Translations under genes and position numbers: made by a program | DNA from: Hydractinia symbiolongicarpus | Lineage: Eukaryota > Cnidaria > Hydrozoa > Anthoathecata > Hydractiniidae | Direction: 5' to 3' | DNA: 64,000 bases | Assembly (NCBI RefSeq): GCF_029227915.1 | Contig: NC_079876.1 | Coordinates: 5,766,001-5,830,000 of the forward strand | Part shown: positions 45,434 through 56,965 of the stretch, piece by piece | How positions within the stretch are numbered: the first letter of the stretch is position 1 | Layout of the letters: each line of letters opens with the position of its first letter | Notes under the pieces: model-generated | The model's database searches: none | Told to the model about the DNA's origin: nothing | The model's input: only the letters and a program-made list of their open reading frames with translations

Positions 45434-45824
45434 ATTATTCCGAAATTAACCTGCGTTCAACCTAAAAACGGAGGTCCGTAAAAATCGGGCCCTGCGCTAA
45501 TTTTCCGAAAAAAGCTGCGCGCAACCATTTTGAACACACAAAATACAGCTATTATAACAGGAATTACCGCAAGCAGCAAGGAAGAAAGGTTTATAACTAA
45601 GAGAAATAGTAAAACGAATTAAGGATGGGTGCGAAAGCTAATTCTAGTAACGTCTCTGTGAGCATATATAAATAAGTACGGAAAACATCTGAATGTGTAG
45701 ATGTTCATTTTGGCAAAATTTCTGTTTACTAAAATATTTTCTCTTCGTCAGTTCTAGCCTTCTTGTAATCCATTATGCTTTGAAATGTATATTCTTTCGG
45801 CAAACGATGCCCGGCATCAATTAT
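45434..45824. other. no gene recognised; 3' flank of the 353-residue gene
   Basis: It contains the second ATTCCGAAAT copy flanking the ISL2EU element. No exon supported. Confidence 0.35.
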
Positions 45825-48800
45825 CTACTTGCACCAAAATTTACCAGCAAATTTATGTAAATCATTTTCTTTGCTTCGGGAAAACACATCATAACGGTAA
45901 GTCATGGGTCTGACTCTCGAGGAGATTTGAGAAAGGATATCCAACCTTAACTTGATTTTGTCATATCGTATCAATTGATTTGTTAAATAAAATATTTCGT
46001 CAAATATTATACGCTTTTCTTCTTTTATGTTTGTGCAAAGAAAATAGCCGAGTAGATGTATACCGAAGGTTTCGGAATCCGTTATTTTGCTATCAGGCAA
46101 AAGAAGAGAAAAAAGATTTTTCTCCAAGTCTTTTAACTTTCCTTGTTGTTGCCACTCTTCCATAACTTGATGCAATTTTTTTCCGTCCCTTGGAAAATCT
46201 CCATATGCAGGATCGTGAAATAAACATCGCAAACATTCTTCTACGTCAAATATTAACTCAGCTTGACGTTCGCAATCTAAAAGCGTCAAAATAAACTGTA
46301 AGTGAACAGAAAGTGAAGAAGAAGATAATTAAGATACCCTTTCTTTAGTTCACCGTTAATTTGAATCTAGTTGTTTCGTGTATAAACTGTAAATTGTCAA
46401 AATGCAAAAACAAAATTAAACACGAAAGGGTTTTCTTACCAAAATTGTGCATTTCATAATTATATGTGGACAATTCGTCTTCCGAGAGTGTAATATCTTC
46501 GAATAATGTACACAAATGCTTAAAAATAAAGTAAAAGAAAAATATGACAATAGTAATTAATTAAGCATCATTTTTGTTCTATACATTTTTTTTTATCTTT
46601 CATCCAAAAGTTTCCGTTTTTAAAGAAATAATTTTTTCGTTGTAAGAATAAGTATATATAGTAATATGTGGAAAAGAAATGCTAGATTTGTTACTTTTTT
46701 GATTTTTTAAAAATCTGCATATTTTTCGGAAAACTAATAATCAGCAGCTGATGATCAAGTTATTCGCTTCGTATTTACGCAGTTTTTTGTACCGAAAGTA
46801 TCATTCCTTTGTTATTTAAAAAAAATTTTCTTCGGTTACAAACCAGCACACAATGAAGGTTTTGTCAGCAATATTTTATTTGAAAAAAAAAATATTACAT
46901 ACAGGAAGATTATATCTGCACAGGGCTACGCAAATTTTGATGTTGAAGTAAAGAAAGTAATATTTGTATAAAAGTAAATAACTTCAATGTAGATACAGTT
47001 GAACTCACGTAATTTGAACTCCTATAATTTAAATAATCATACAAATCGAACGAATTCTCCGGTCCCTTCCGAGTTTACTCTAAAATCCTTATAAGAAAGC
47101 TCCTATAGTTCGAACTCATGTAATTCTAAAAATCATGAATTGAACAGTTTTAGTCTTGTGAGCAAATTTTGATCATGTAATTCGAATTTTGAAAATTTTC
47201 GTCCATTCAAAGTTCTAAAACTCAAATTTTTTTAACAATCGAACTTTACAATGAAATTCAAACTTTTCAAATAATCTCGTGAAATTCAAGCTTTTAACAA
47301 TGGAACGTTCCAATAAAATTCGAATTTTTCAACAATCGAACGTTTCATTGAAATAGAATGCTTTGAAAACTTTGAGTGTTTTTGTTTGTCTGTTGACATT
47401 TTACATCATTCCTAACAATGGCATCTAAGAGAAAACACAATGAGGTGACTTTGAAATGCTTTAAAGGATCTGGAAAAGGGGCACTTGATCAAAGATGTAG
47501 CCAAGGAATACAATATTGCCACTAGCACACTGGCAACCTGGAAGGAAAATAAGGAAAAACTAAACGAAGTTTTAGAAAATTGCTCTTTGAAACGCTAACG
47601 GAGATTTAAAACAGATAAATACGACAAATTAAATGACGCTCTGTTTAAGTGGTTTAAATCATTGCGCGGAAACAACATTCCAATCAATAGTTCAATCTAT
47701 GCAGAAGAAGCACACGAATTTGCAAAAGCTTTTTAATATGAAGACTTCAAGGCATCAAAATGGGTGGTTAAGAGGCTGGAAAGAGATGTAAATTATGTTT
47801 TATGTACCTTTACTGTCTTCAATCACTCTCCCGAATGTATCCCGTCATGAAAAATAGTCAGAACAATGGGAATCTTTTAAAGATATGAAATTACATTCGA
47901 GTAGGTATCTGGCGAATCAGAGAAAGTCACCAAAGAGATGACAGCGCCACGGGAAGAAACAACCCTCCCAACTATTCTTGCCAGGTACGATTTAAAGGAC
48001 ATCTTCAACGCGGATGAATTTGGTCTGTTTTACCAAGCCCTGCCTTTCAAGTCTTCATATTTTCGTGGTAAACGTTGCGCAGGTGGAAAATATGACAAAG
48101 TTGGCCTAACTGGTATGGCTGCATTCAACGCTATTGGTGAAAAACACCCGATGTTCGTGTTAGGAAAGTCTGTAAAGCCGAGATGCTTCAAGAACGTGCA
48201 CAAACAATCTTCCTTGTCGATACCGATCTCAAAATAAATCATGGATGGATGGAGTACTTTTTGAAGAGTGGATACGAGAGTTCGACCGTCGATTAGATTC
48301 GCAAGGAAAAAGATTATTTGGTTGTCGATAATTGTCCTGCTCACCCGGAAGTCATAGGATTAAAAGCAATCAATTTACAATTTTTGCCACGCAACACAAA
48401 TTCTTGTACAAGGCCTATGGAACAAGGATTATCAGGTATGTTCGTGTTAGGAAATTCTGTAAAGCCAAGATGCTTCAAGAACGTGCACAAACAATCTTCC
48501 CTGTCGATACCGATCTCAAAATAAATCATGGATGGATGGAGTACTTTTTGAAGAGTGGATACGAGAGCTCGACCGTCGATTAGATTCGCAAGGAAAAAGA
48601 TTATTTGGTTGTCGATAATTGTCCTGCTCACCCGGAAGTCATAGGATTAAAAGCAATCAATTTACAATTTTTGCCACGCAACACAAATTCTTGTACAAGG
48701 CCTATGGAACAAGGATTATCAGGTATGTTTTCGCATGTTTTTTTGTGTTTGTAGTTGATTTGACAATGCTTTTTTTAACATCCTTTTACATAGCAAGGGA

Positions 48801-51781
48801 AGCCGTTGCAATTTATAAAATGTTTTGATTAGTTTGCCAACGCTCCCTGAACGTGAAAATGAAATCGATAAATGTGCTGTCGCTGTAACTAAAAATGAAA
48901 AAGTTTTTGGCCATATAAAAAAGGAAGGACAGGTCGATGTGCCAAAACAATCTTTTACTTTTTGGGACCGAATCGCATAAACAGAAATAGTGAGTGAGTA
49001 TAAAGAGGTCGAGATTGTCGATGTCGATGCGAGCTTTAACAATGATAAGGATGGCTGTCCTGACGAGTTTCGCCACCGTCGCAATACCAGATTGAAAAAG
49101 CAATAGAGGCTCTGCAGAAACTGACGTTGTTTGAGACTGATCCAACGTTGCTGTCGCAAATATCCGATAAGATCAACCGTAGAAAATTGATAGCAGACAG
49201 AAAAATCATGGATTTTTATGAGAAAAATTGTTAAGTAAAAATTTGTAAGACCTGTTTTACATGAACATAGCAACTTATTTCTCAATTAGCTACTATGCGC
49301 CGTTTTACTTCATAGGATGTTACAATATTGATAATTAATAGCGCTGTAAACCCGTTAACACTTTCCCACCAAAATTCGACCGAAAAATGTCAAACTCCTA
49401 TAATTCGAAACTTATGTAATTTGAATAATTTTTAAATCCTCTTGGACTTTAAGCACATTGTGCAAAAACTAAAATACAGACGCTACAAAAACAAACCAAA
49501 AAAAGAAATTCGCAAAATTGTTGCACACAAAACACAAAGTTTTATTTTTCAAAATTATCACCCCCAAAGTAAATTTTTGAAGAACTAAACAACGACCTAA
49601 CCTTGTTTTTGTTTTTCAATCGTTTTTTTAATTGTTACGTTCTAGCGTTTGGTAATAAGAAACATTTTCAAAAAGTAGCCAAACAACTTGTTTTATTTAA
49701 TGTTATAAAAAATGGCAGTCTCACGCCTAAAGTTTGTACCAAAGCAGTGACTACTTTGTCTGTTATTAACATTATGCACACACAAAGTCGTTTACTTACC
49801 TCTACCTCCTTCATGTTTTCTTTTGCACACCCAAGTGTGGAAAGGCCAAACTTTATCTGGTCTACAACATTTGACATGACATAATAAGGAACAACATTTG
49901 AAAAATATTTGATTCCATTCATCATGACACACAAATTGTTAATTGCACCAACTGCGTCTGGTTTCAAAATTTTGCTTTTCAAAAGTAAACAACGTAACGT
50001 GTACAAATCAAAGATCTCGGAATCTGAAATTCCCTTTTTTGAAAAAATCAGTGTTTGCTTATATATTGGAAAATCAACCATCTCTCCGTTTCGATATAGT
50101 TCCAGTATTGTGTTATATAACTTTCCACCATCTTTAGGAAAGTTTCCGTTCGCAGGATGGTGAAGCAAAGATCGCAAATAATTTTTTACTTCAGAGAGCA
50201 ATGCTCCACATAAAATTCTCCAATTAGTTTTGGTAGGTACTTTGCTTTCCTTCATATCTAGTAAAATGAAAAACTATTAGCTACAAAAACAGTTTAGGAC
50301 AAAAAAAGACAAACAGGATGAGATAATTTAAGATAAAAAAGACACGTGGTTTCAGTAGGCTCCTAAAAAGGTCTGAGTGACTTTTGGACAACACTGAACG
50401 AAATATCACGGTCATATTAAATAGACATTTTCTAATTTCGAGACACTCGATGTTAAATACGTCATTCACAGTATCTCAAGCGTAAAGAAGTTGTCGGGTG
50501 CAAAACTATTAAGATAAATACAAGGAATTATGCTTACTGGCCATTCAATAACTCCTTTTCCTTGTGTTCTAAAAGAGGTATGAAAGAAAAATAATTTACA
50601 AAGAAAGCAATATAGTGTTAACTGTAAAGAACAAATTAATGTTAATAGTAATGAATACAAAAAATATAAAAATTCCAAACTACACATTGTGATTATCAGA
50701 AGTAAATAAGTTCCATTTAGGTGCATCTAAACCTTTTAGTTTTAAATTTCTGCAAAATTACAGCCATATTTAGGGTGACTGTTCAACTAGAGCCTTGTGA
50801 ATTTACAATATGTTTATTTGTGTCAATTAGGAGCCTGCTGATGCATAACCATCTTAAAAAGCTTTAAACTGCTCACACAGAATTAAAACAAATAATAAAA
50901 TATATAAAATTTACAATAACAGGCACACAGTATCCCTAAAATTTTGAATTTTTATCCCGGACGTGAAACGTAGTTCTACGTTAAAATTTACCTTTATTAT
51001 TACGTAATTCGTTATAGTACCGTTTTTTAAATATGTTTCTAAAAAAATAATAATGTGTATTTGAATTTCACACCAGAGCTTTAAGATTTTAACCGCTCTA
51101 ATTTACATAACGGCCTTAAAGATTGTGTAAGTAGGAGTGGGTTTTACAAATTGTACGTTACGCCACTTGGCAGAACGTCATAATACGCCGGAGAACAAAA
51201 TGTGTGAATGGTAAATGTGTGCACTCTCTCCCACTCCCAAAACTTACTTCTTATTATTTTTTCTAAGCGATATCTAAATACCCGAGTGGCAAAGCCTGCA
51301 ATGTTTTTCTTGTTTTTTGCTAAGCGGTCTGCGGATGTATCAGGGGACCTGATTAGTCACTTCTTGGTTTAATTAACGTCTAAATATTTATATTGAAGTG
51401 CAGAATGATAACACACTATTCAAATTTCAAATCAAGGGAATGGAGAAACGAGGTTTCATCTCTAACCTTTGGAAGTAACTCCATGTAAGAAAGTTTTACC
51501 ACACAAAGATTCATTTAAATATTCAGATTTTTTTTTCTGAATACAAAAGTGAAACGCATCAAACAATTAAATATAATAACAAAAAGCAAAAACTCTATCT
51601 CCACTTAGTGACTTAAGTTAATTTTTTAATTGTCTATATCTATATGCAAAACAGATGAGAGGGTTTGGTAACATAAGAGCAATAATAAAAATACTAAAAA
51701 TACTAAAAATCACAGCGCGTAAAAACCATCTTACCTAGGCGGGTTAACTCGTCTTGGCAAGTTCAACCGAGTTCTGGACAT
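45825..51781 (-). CDS. 353-residue protein of unrecognised family with duplicated motif
   Basis: Exons 51781-51735, 51273-51248, 50257-49800, 46518-46440 and 46276-45825 total 1,062 nt and join in phase from ATG to TAG at GT-AG sites. The protein starts MSRTRLNLPRRVNPP. Residues 52-71, LRSLLHHPANGNFPKDGGKL, and 219-238, LRCLFHDPAYGDFPRDGKKL, are 13/20 identical. Around each, the sequence is helical-looking, with a matching SDSE-type stretch (KGISDSEIFDLYTL versus SKITDSETFGIHLL). So the protein is two divergent copies of one domain of about 150 residues. No signal peptide or membrane segment is seen. I do not recognise the domain. Intron 3 (3.3 kb) contains a pogo-type transposon. The first two exons are short and rest on phase and ATG alone. 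Confidence 0.7.
47418..48720 (+). pseudogene. pogo/Tigger transposase, decayed
   Basis: It starts MASKRKHNEVTLK. After a frameshift comes the CENP-B-type HTH (LIKDVAKEYNIATSTLATWK, NKEKLNEVLE), then KYDKLNDALFKWFKSLRGNN. The DDE core follows in pieces: DIFNADEFGLFYQ (first Asp), KSSYFRGKRCAGGK, GKSVKPRCFKNV, INHGWMEYFL, VDNCPAHP (second Asp), LQFLPRNTNS and PMEQG. The last motif normally ends in Asp (PMDQG) and here has Glu. There are several frameshifts and stops, plus a 287-bp tandem duplication. Confidence 0.85.
48151..48724. repeat. 287-bp tandem duplication inside the pogo transposase
   Basis: ATGTTCGTGTTAGGAAA(G/T) starts at 48151 and again at 48438. The two copies differ at only a handful of sites and both end in GGAACAAGGATTATCAGGT. 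The duplication repeats the GKSVKPRCF to PMEQG segment, so it arose after the insertion. Confidence 0.93.
48845..48940 (+). pseudogene. HIRAN-like fragment
   Basis: LPERENEIDKCAVAVTKNEK followed by VFGHIKKEGQ matches the RE-x-N-x-x-D-x-x-AVAV...VGH pattern of HIRAN domains. It is isolated, with no start or partner exon, inside or next to the pogo remnant. Confidence 0.35.
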
Positions 51782-52628
51782 GTTAGTTCAACTCTATGGT
51801 AAAATAATCTCGGTTTAGTTTGGAAAAAGTTTTAAAAAGTAAGGGATATCTCACAGAATTTCTAAATGATGCTTTTTGGCCTTTTTTTGAGACACACAAT
51901 AGTAATTTCCACCAGAATCTTGTTCCAAAATGCAGAGTGCTTTGCATAAACTATCCCAGTTAGCTCAGCAGGGATGAAAGAATTTTATGTCGCCAGTCAG
52001 AACTGAAATATATAGTGCTTGATTAAAAAACTCAAGGAAACTTACTCATTTTCTACTATGACGGGATAGCTGCCTAGTTGGGTGCTTCTAGTAAGCCTAT
52101 TTTTTTTGCGCTCTGCCAAAACAACATAAATTTAGGATGGCCATGTTGTATCGCAGTGCGTAAGTAACTATATCATATAATCTAAAGTGGGATGTTTGGA
52201 AAGGTTAAACATTTAGGGTGCAAAATTCGATGACAATCCGCCGCGGGGCTGGCCTGAAGCAGCGGGGGTGGGGAAACTAAAAAAGCAAGAAAACTTTGCC
52301 CCTTCAGTTACATCAACCAACCATTAGATTTAAGTAAAAACATTGCATCAATAATACATCTACTTAAATTTTCTTTTATATAAACTTTCATCTTGCAGAA
52401 TTTCATTGTTTCCAAGAAAAAGATTTTGCTTCCTGCAAGTCCACAGGGTAATAATAAGATTATATCCTTTTAAAAAATAACCGTTCTTGTAAACATTCTT
52501 TCGAGTATAGGTGTGGATAGCCAACTATATTATCTGTAACGATCATTCTCCCCCATGGAATTGTCACGATAAATTTCCAAATTTTCATTATCATTTTCAA
52601 GTGACTTAATTAATTATGTGTTCATTAC
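51782..52628. other. intergenic between two minus-strand genes
   Basis: It includes a weak candidate last exon for the upstream gene at 52112-52074 (after TTTTGGCAG; SAKKIGLLEAPN then TAG), which fits phase but has no other support. Confidence 0.25.
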
Positions 52629-55600
52629 CTCGTATTTATCAATCTCTCCATATTCTGTGTCCGTCGACAAAACGTCAGCACAATCAATTTTTTGATTTCC
52701 TAAAAAAATGTACTGAATGCACAAAACATCATATCATCAAAATTACATCATCAGGTCAATACTTTTTCTCAAACCCGTGTTAAAAGCTCACTGAAATCTG
52801 ACATAAGGATATCTGTTTTTATTTTCCTCGTCTTAACCTGATTTATTCTTATTTCGTTAATAATAATACGATTTTGATTGGTTAAATACCTCTAGATTAA
52901 TCGAAACGGTTGAGCCTGCATACAATTCTGAGATTGTTAACTCGAATCGAAAATAATTTCTGTTATTAACTTGGTAGAAAAAGGTTGATAAAGCATTTAG
53001 AGATAACAATGATTAATGTAAAACGTTAACTCTGTTGACGCGATTTTCTAACGTTCGCAAGAAAGAAAAAATTGTTATTATGTGTTACAACATAAATTAT
53101 TTAGCTTATAATTGGAGGATCATATATATCATATCATGATTTTAAAACCTTTTGTACATAACTATGTATCACCATCATCAGTATTTTTGTTTGAGCATCC
53201 TGTTATTCTGCACATCACATTGTCAAAGTGATGATTATTACAACTTGTTGTTTATCCTGCCAAACTATTCTTCTCCAATGGTTTATTCGCCACAGATGAT
53301 TAGAGTCAGATTGTTTATCTCCGTGTAAATATGACTTTTTTTTGACACGAATTGGGATTGCAAAAAAAGAGGGGAATACTCCATAAACTAATGATTTTGT
53401 GCTGTACTCACATTGTAGGACAAAAACATTTTCAGGAAAAGAATTTGATTTTAACCTTATTCGTGCTTATTTTCCAAAAAAAAATTTTTATGGAATTTTG
53501 ACGAAACAACACTTTTTTATATCGAGTAAATATTCTTAAAAAAAATTTACTATAAATTGTTTTACATGTTTTTGAAAGCTTTATGTGACTTATTTCGTGA
53601 CTTTGTGAATCTATATATGTGACTTATTTTGTGTTTTTATTGTTACTAAATTCACCGCATTCAAAATCGTTAACCAAATGCAAAGCTTGTGCTTTTGTTC
53701 TCTATTTCACCAAATTTGATGACGTGATCACCAAAAACGCTGATGTCAACAAATTTTTTTTACACATTGTTTATTTATAGCTAGACAACACTTGTGGTCA
53801 GTTTCAAGTCCAACGGACAACGATTGTAGAAATTACACAGGGGGTGTTCTTAATGTTTGAAGAAGCCGAAAGTAATTATATAAAAGATCATGGACAGCAT
53901 GCCGCATTAATTAATAAAATTCACACAAGGCCTATATTATTAGTATAGACAGACTAATAGAATTAACAAGTGATTTAGGCAAACAGAGAGGTTTTGACTC
54001 AATAAAATGGAGCAAGTTGTATTAATTTTTCATGCCTTGTAATATTAAACGATTCAATTACCTGATGGAAAACACGGATTAACAAATATCTGAATTTTTT
54101 GTGTATTTAGAAAAGTCAATAGTGACATAAACAAATTTTCATCACTTTTCACATTTATTGATCACATGCGAAGCGGATTTTATATATATTAATATGTTTG
54201 AACACACAGAATTAGTCCACGTTCCATGTAGGAGGATAATACTATTTTAAAGAATTTTTTTTTTTAGGTGAAATAACAAGAATCCATTCATACTACTACA
54301 CAATCGAAATAACTAGACTGTTAACAGTTACACTGTAATTGTCTCGTACCTATGTACACTTACAGCTGCACATATTTGTGCTGCGTCAGGCAACATAACC
54401 TTAAGTATATTTAAGACATTGAAATTGTTTTTTTAGTGAATACGACAGCATAAAGATTGACCAAGCAAGAAGGTATAAATGTAAACATTGGAATATAAAG
54501 TAGAACGGGGTATTAAGGGTAAATATTTTTATGTCTTACCTTGGTCAACATCTATTGTTAGCACAAACCATGGCAGCGTTTCTGCAATAAATGCGTGGAC
54601 TGACCCTATTCGTGCAATATCAACTACGTTAGATAATGTTTGAGAATGTGAGTTGACAAACTGTTCTACTGAATACAACATCGTGGCTAAAAAGCATATA
54701 ATTATTATTATTATTATTAAACAATATTTATACAGGATTTTTTACACTTCAGTAAAATGAACTACTGCTATCATCATGTGTCCTGTCAGTAAAAATATAT
54801 AAAAGAAAGAAAAATATAAGCAAAAACTATTATCTACTAAATAACCACTCATGAGTTAGCTAAGAAATTAATATAAAACGCATGTACGTACCAAGAAAAG
54901 AGAAAAAGAGAAAAAAGAAAAATGTGAAACTAGAATGCGCAAAAGTTAGAAACAGAAGCTACCTAAATAATTACTAAAAACATATAAAACATATTTTAAA
55001 AGCGAATATTTACATAAAATGTTGATAAACTAATTTTTTGAACTGAAATAAGTTATCACAACAACGTATTTTTAATGGTAAGTCATTGTATAATGCTGCA
55101 CCAAGATATTTGAAGGATCTTTTTCCGAACTCCAATTTTATACGTGGTAATTTCACTAACATATTTCGATTCCGTGTGTTAATTGAATGCTCGTTGATAA
55201 CAAAATAATTATTGAAATTTTCGCAGATAGTGCTCGTTACCAAATAAAAAATCATGCCCATTATGAGACTGTGGATATAAAGTGTTCACATCTGGAACCT
55301 TTTTTGATCCAACAAATTATATATGATCGGCTATATGATTTGGCGAGCTAGTTTATTATACGTCTATTATAAGTCTTGTTTTACTTGGAAGAAAAAACAG
55401 AATTTGTCAAACATCGCAAATAACATGACCACAAACAATTTGAATAAAGATAATAAATTTAAGTGAAAACCTTCATCGGTATATGTTATCAGGGTAAAAC
55501 AAGAGTAACCGTTTTGCCGTTGAGTAACCGTTTTCGTTGTGTCAATAAGTATACCTTTGCGTTCAATAGTATGGGGACTCAAACAGTTTTTAAACAACTA

Positions 55601-56965
55601 ACCTAAGTTTTTATTTATCTCGCTACATTCTTCTAATTGAAGTTCTTGTGTCAACAATGTTTCCACACTGCGCTTTAACTTACTCACAAACACAACCGAA
55701 TGATAGTAGCCATCCTCTATAAGGATTTTGACCTCTAACTGGCCGTTCAATGTTTCAATTTTAGTACACGAAGGACTTGTGTCTGCTGACACCTGAACAG
55801 TTTCTCCAAATATTTCCTTAAAAAACACATGTTTAGAGCTGATCATATCTTTGAAGGAAGTATTAAGTATTTGTATTTCGCGTTTGTTGAATGAACTACG
55901 ATCGTTTTTTACCAAGGATAACATGATATGAAGTGAACCAGTATCTCAGAACGTAAACCCTAATGTAAGTTCTGTTAGGTTTATATCAGTAATGTTACTA
56001 AATTTTTCTTTCAACTCTGCAAACATTGCTTTCTCAAGTTCGGCTTTTTTCAACCCACATATACGTACATCAAACTTGAAGTCGTTGCTCAGTTGTGCTA
56101 ACGATTTATTCACCACCTTCTCTATAGTCATCCTCATCCTTGAATTCAATCCTTTTAATTTAGCGTTCTTGAGAAAACTTCCTAAGTCGGATATTTCTAC
56201 CACTGCTAACTTGCTGATGGATAATTGAATTGAAATTCTCAAGGTTGATTTATTCATCTTAGACAATATTTTATCCATCTTTTCTTTAATAGCGAAAACA
56301 TCTTCTAAAATTCTAACTCTTTCTTTAAATTTTTCTAACAAAAATGTTATTGAATATTTTTCAATCAACCTGATATCTTCTCTTATTTCAAAAAACGCTT
56401 CATGGTTTATCCAGGTTTTCTCAAAGTTTCTCCAATTTCCATTTGTGTGCAAGTATTCATATAAAGCAGTTAAGGCCCTAATATTTTCCTGTATTTTAGG
56501 GCTGATAGCTGAGAATTGTGATGTGTGTGCTCCTATATTTCTGGTTTTCCTCCCAGTATTCAAGTTCTTTGTAAGAATGTGCGAAAGACAATTTGATAAT
56601 GTCCTACAAAATCCACAGTTATTGCAGTCTTTTTTTTTTGCGTTCTCTAGCAGGATATTCTTACAATTTGACTCACAAAAGATACAAAAGTTGTGATTCT
56701 TCCATGAAGGGAGACCTTGAATCTCTGTTAAACAAGCAAAGGACATGGTAAAGTCAAATTTTGACACATCTAAATTTGGTTTGGGAGTTAAGTCTCTTTT
56801 TGATTGTATAAAGAGATTTTCCCTATACTTATCTTCTTTCTTCAGTATGTGCTTTCTTGGCAGATGTGGCAGGATCTTTAATAGAATGTCGCAATTTTCA
56901 TCTAATACATCCCCAGTTGCTCTAAAATGCAATACCATCAAAAATCTTTTTAACAATTTGCTCAT
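52629..56965 (-). pseudogene. Cys-cluster/HEPN-like protein of unrecognised family, in-frame TGA
   Basis: Exon 1 (56965-55603), exon 2 (54686-54540) and exon 3 (52699-52629) join in phase. Residues 94-126 hold C-x2-C-x3-C...C-x2-C-x2-C-x5-C (IFCESNCKN, CNNCGFC), a likely metal site. R142-x4-H147 (TRNIGAH) followed by a helical stretch is HEPN-like. The frame continues through IQLSISKLAVVEISDLGSFL to TLGFTF, where a TGA (55946-55948) is followed in the same frame by DTGSLHIMLSLVKNDRSSFN and about 100 more open codons. Upstream of the ATG a different frame is open (MDLPNYVIQDEQ), suggesting a frameshift there too. No end exon is secure. It may be a recent pseudogene or a haplotype-specific break. 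Confidence 0.5.
55010..55300 (-). mobile_element. LINE reverse transcriptase C-terminal tail fragment
   Basis: NEHSINTRNRNMLVKLPRIK followed by FGKRSFKYLGAALYNDLP is the conserved tail that follows the RT in many CR1/L2-like LINEs. It is a short 5'-truncated insertion in intron 1 of the HEPN-like gene. Confidence 0.7.

Larger units (their letters stand above)
46994..49440 (+). mobile_element. pogo/Tigger-type transposon remnant
   Basis: The left end near ACAGTTGAACTCACGTAATT and its TATAATT-rich subrepeats resemble Tigger termini. Similar CTCCTATAATTCGAA text near 49390 may mark the other side, but an exact TIR pair and TA duplication could not be fixed. The transposase relic at 47418-48720 supports the class. 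It sits in intron 3 of the 353-residue gene, in the opposite orientation. Confidence 0.6.

Noticed and set aside
50538-50568. Extra 31-nt exon of the 353-residue gene
   Set aside because: It has an acceptor and donor but breaks the phase; joining 51248 directly to 50257 keeps the frame.
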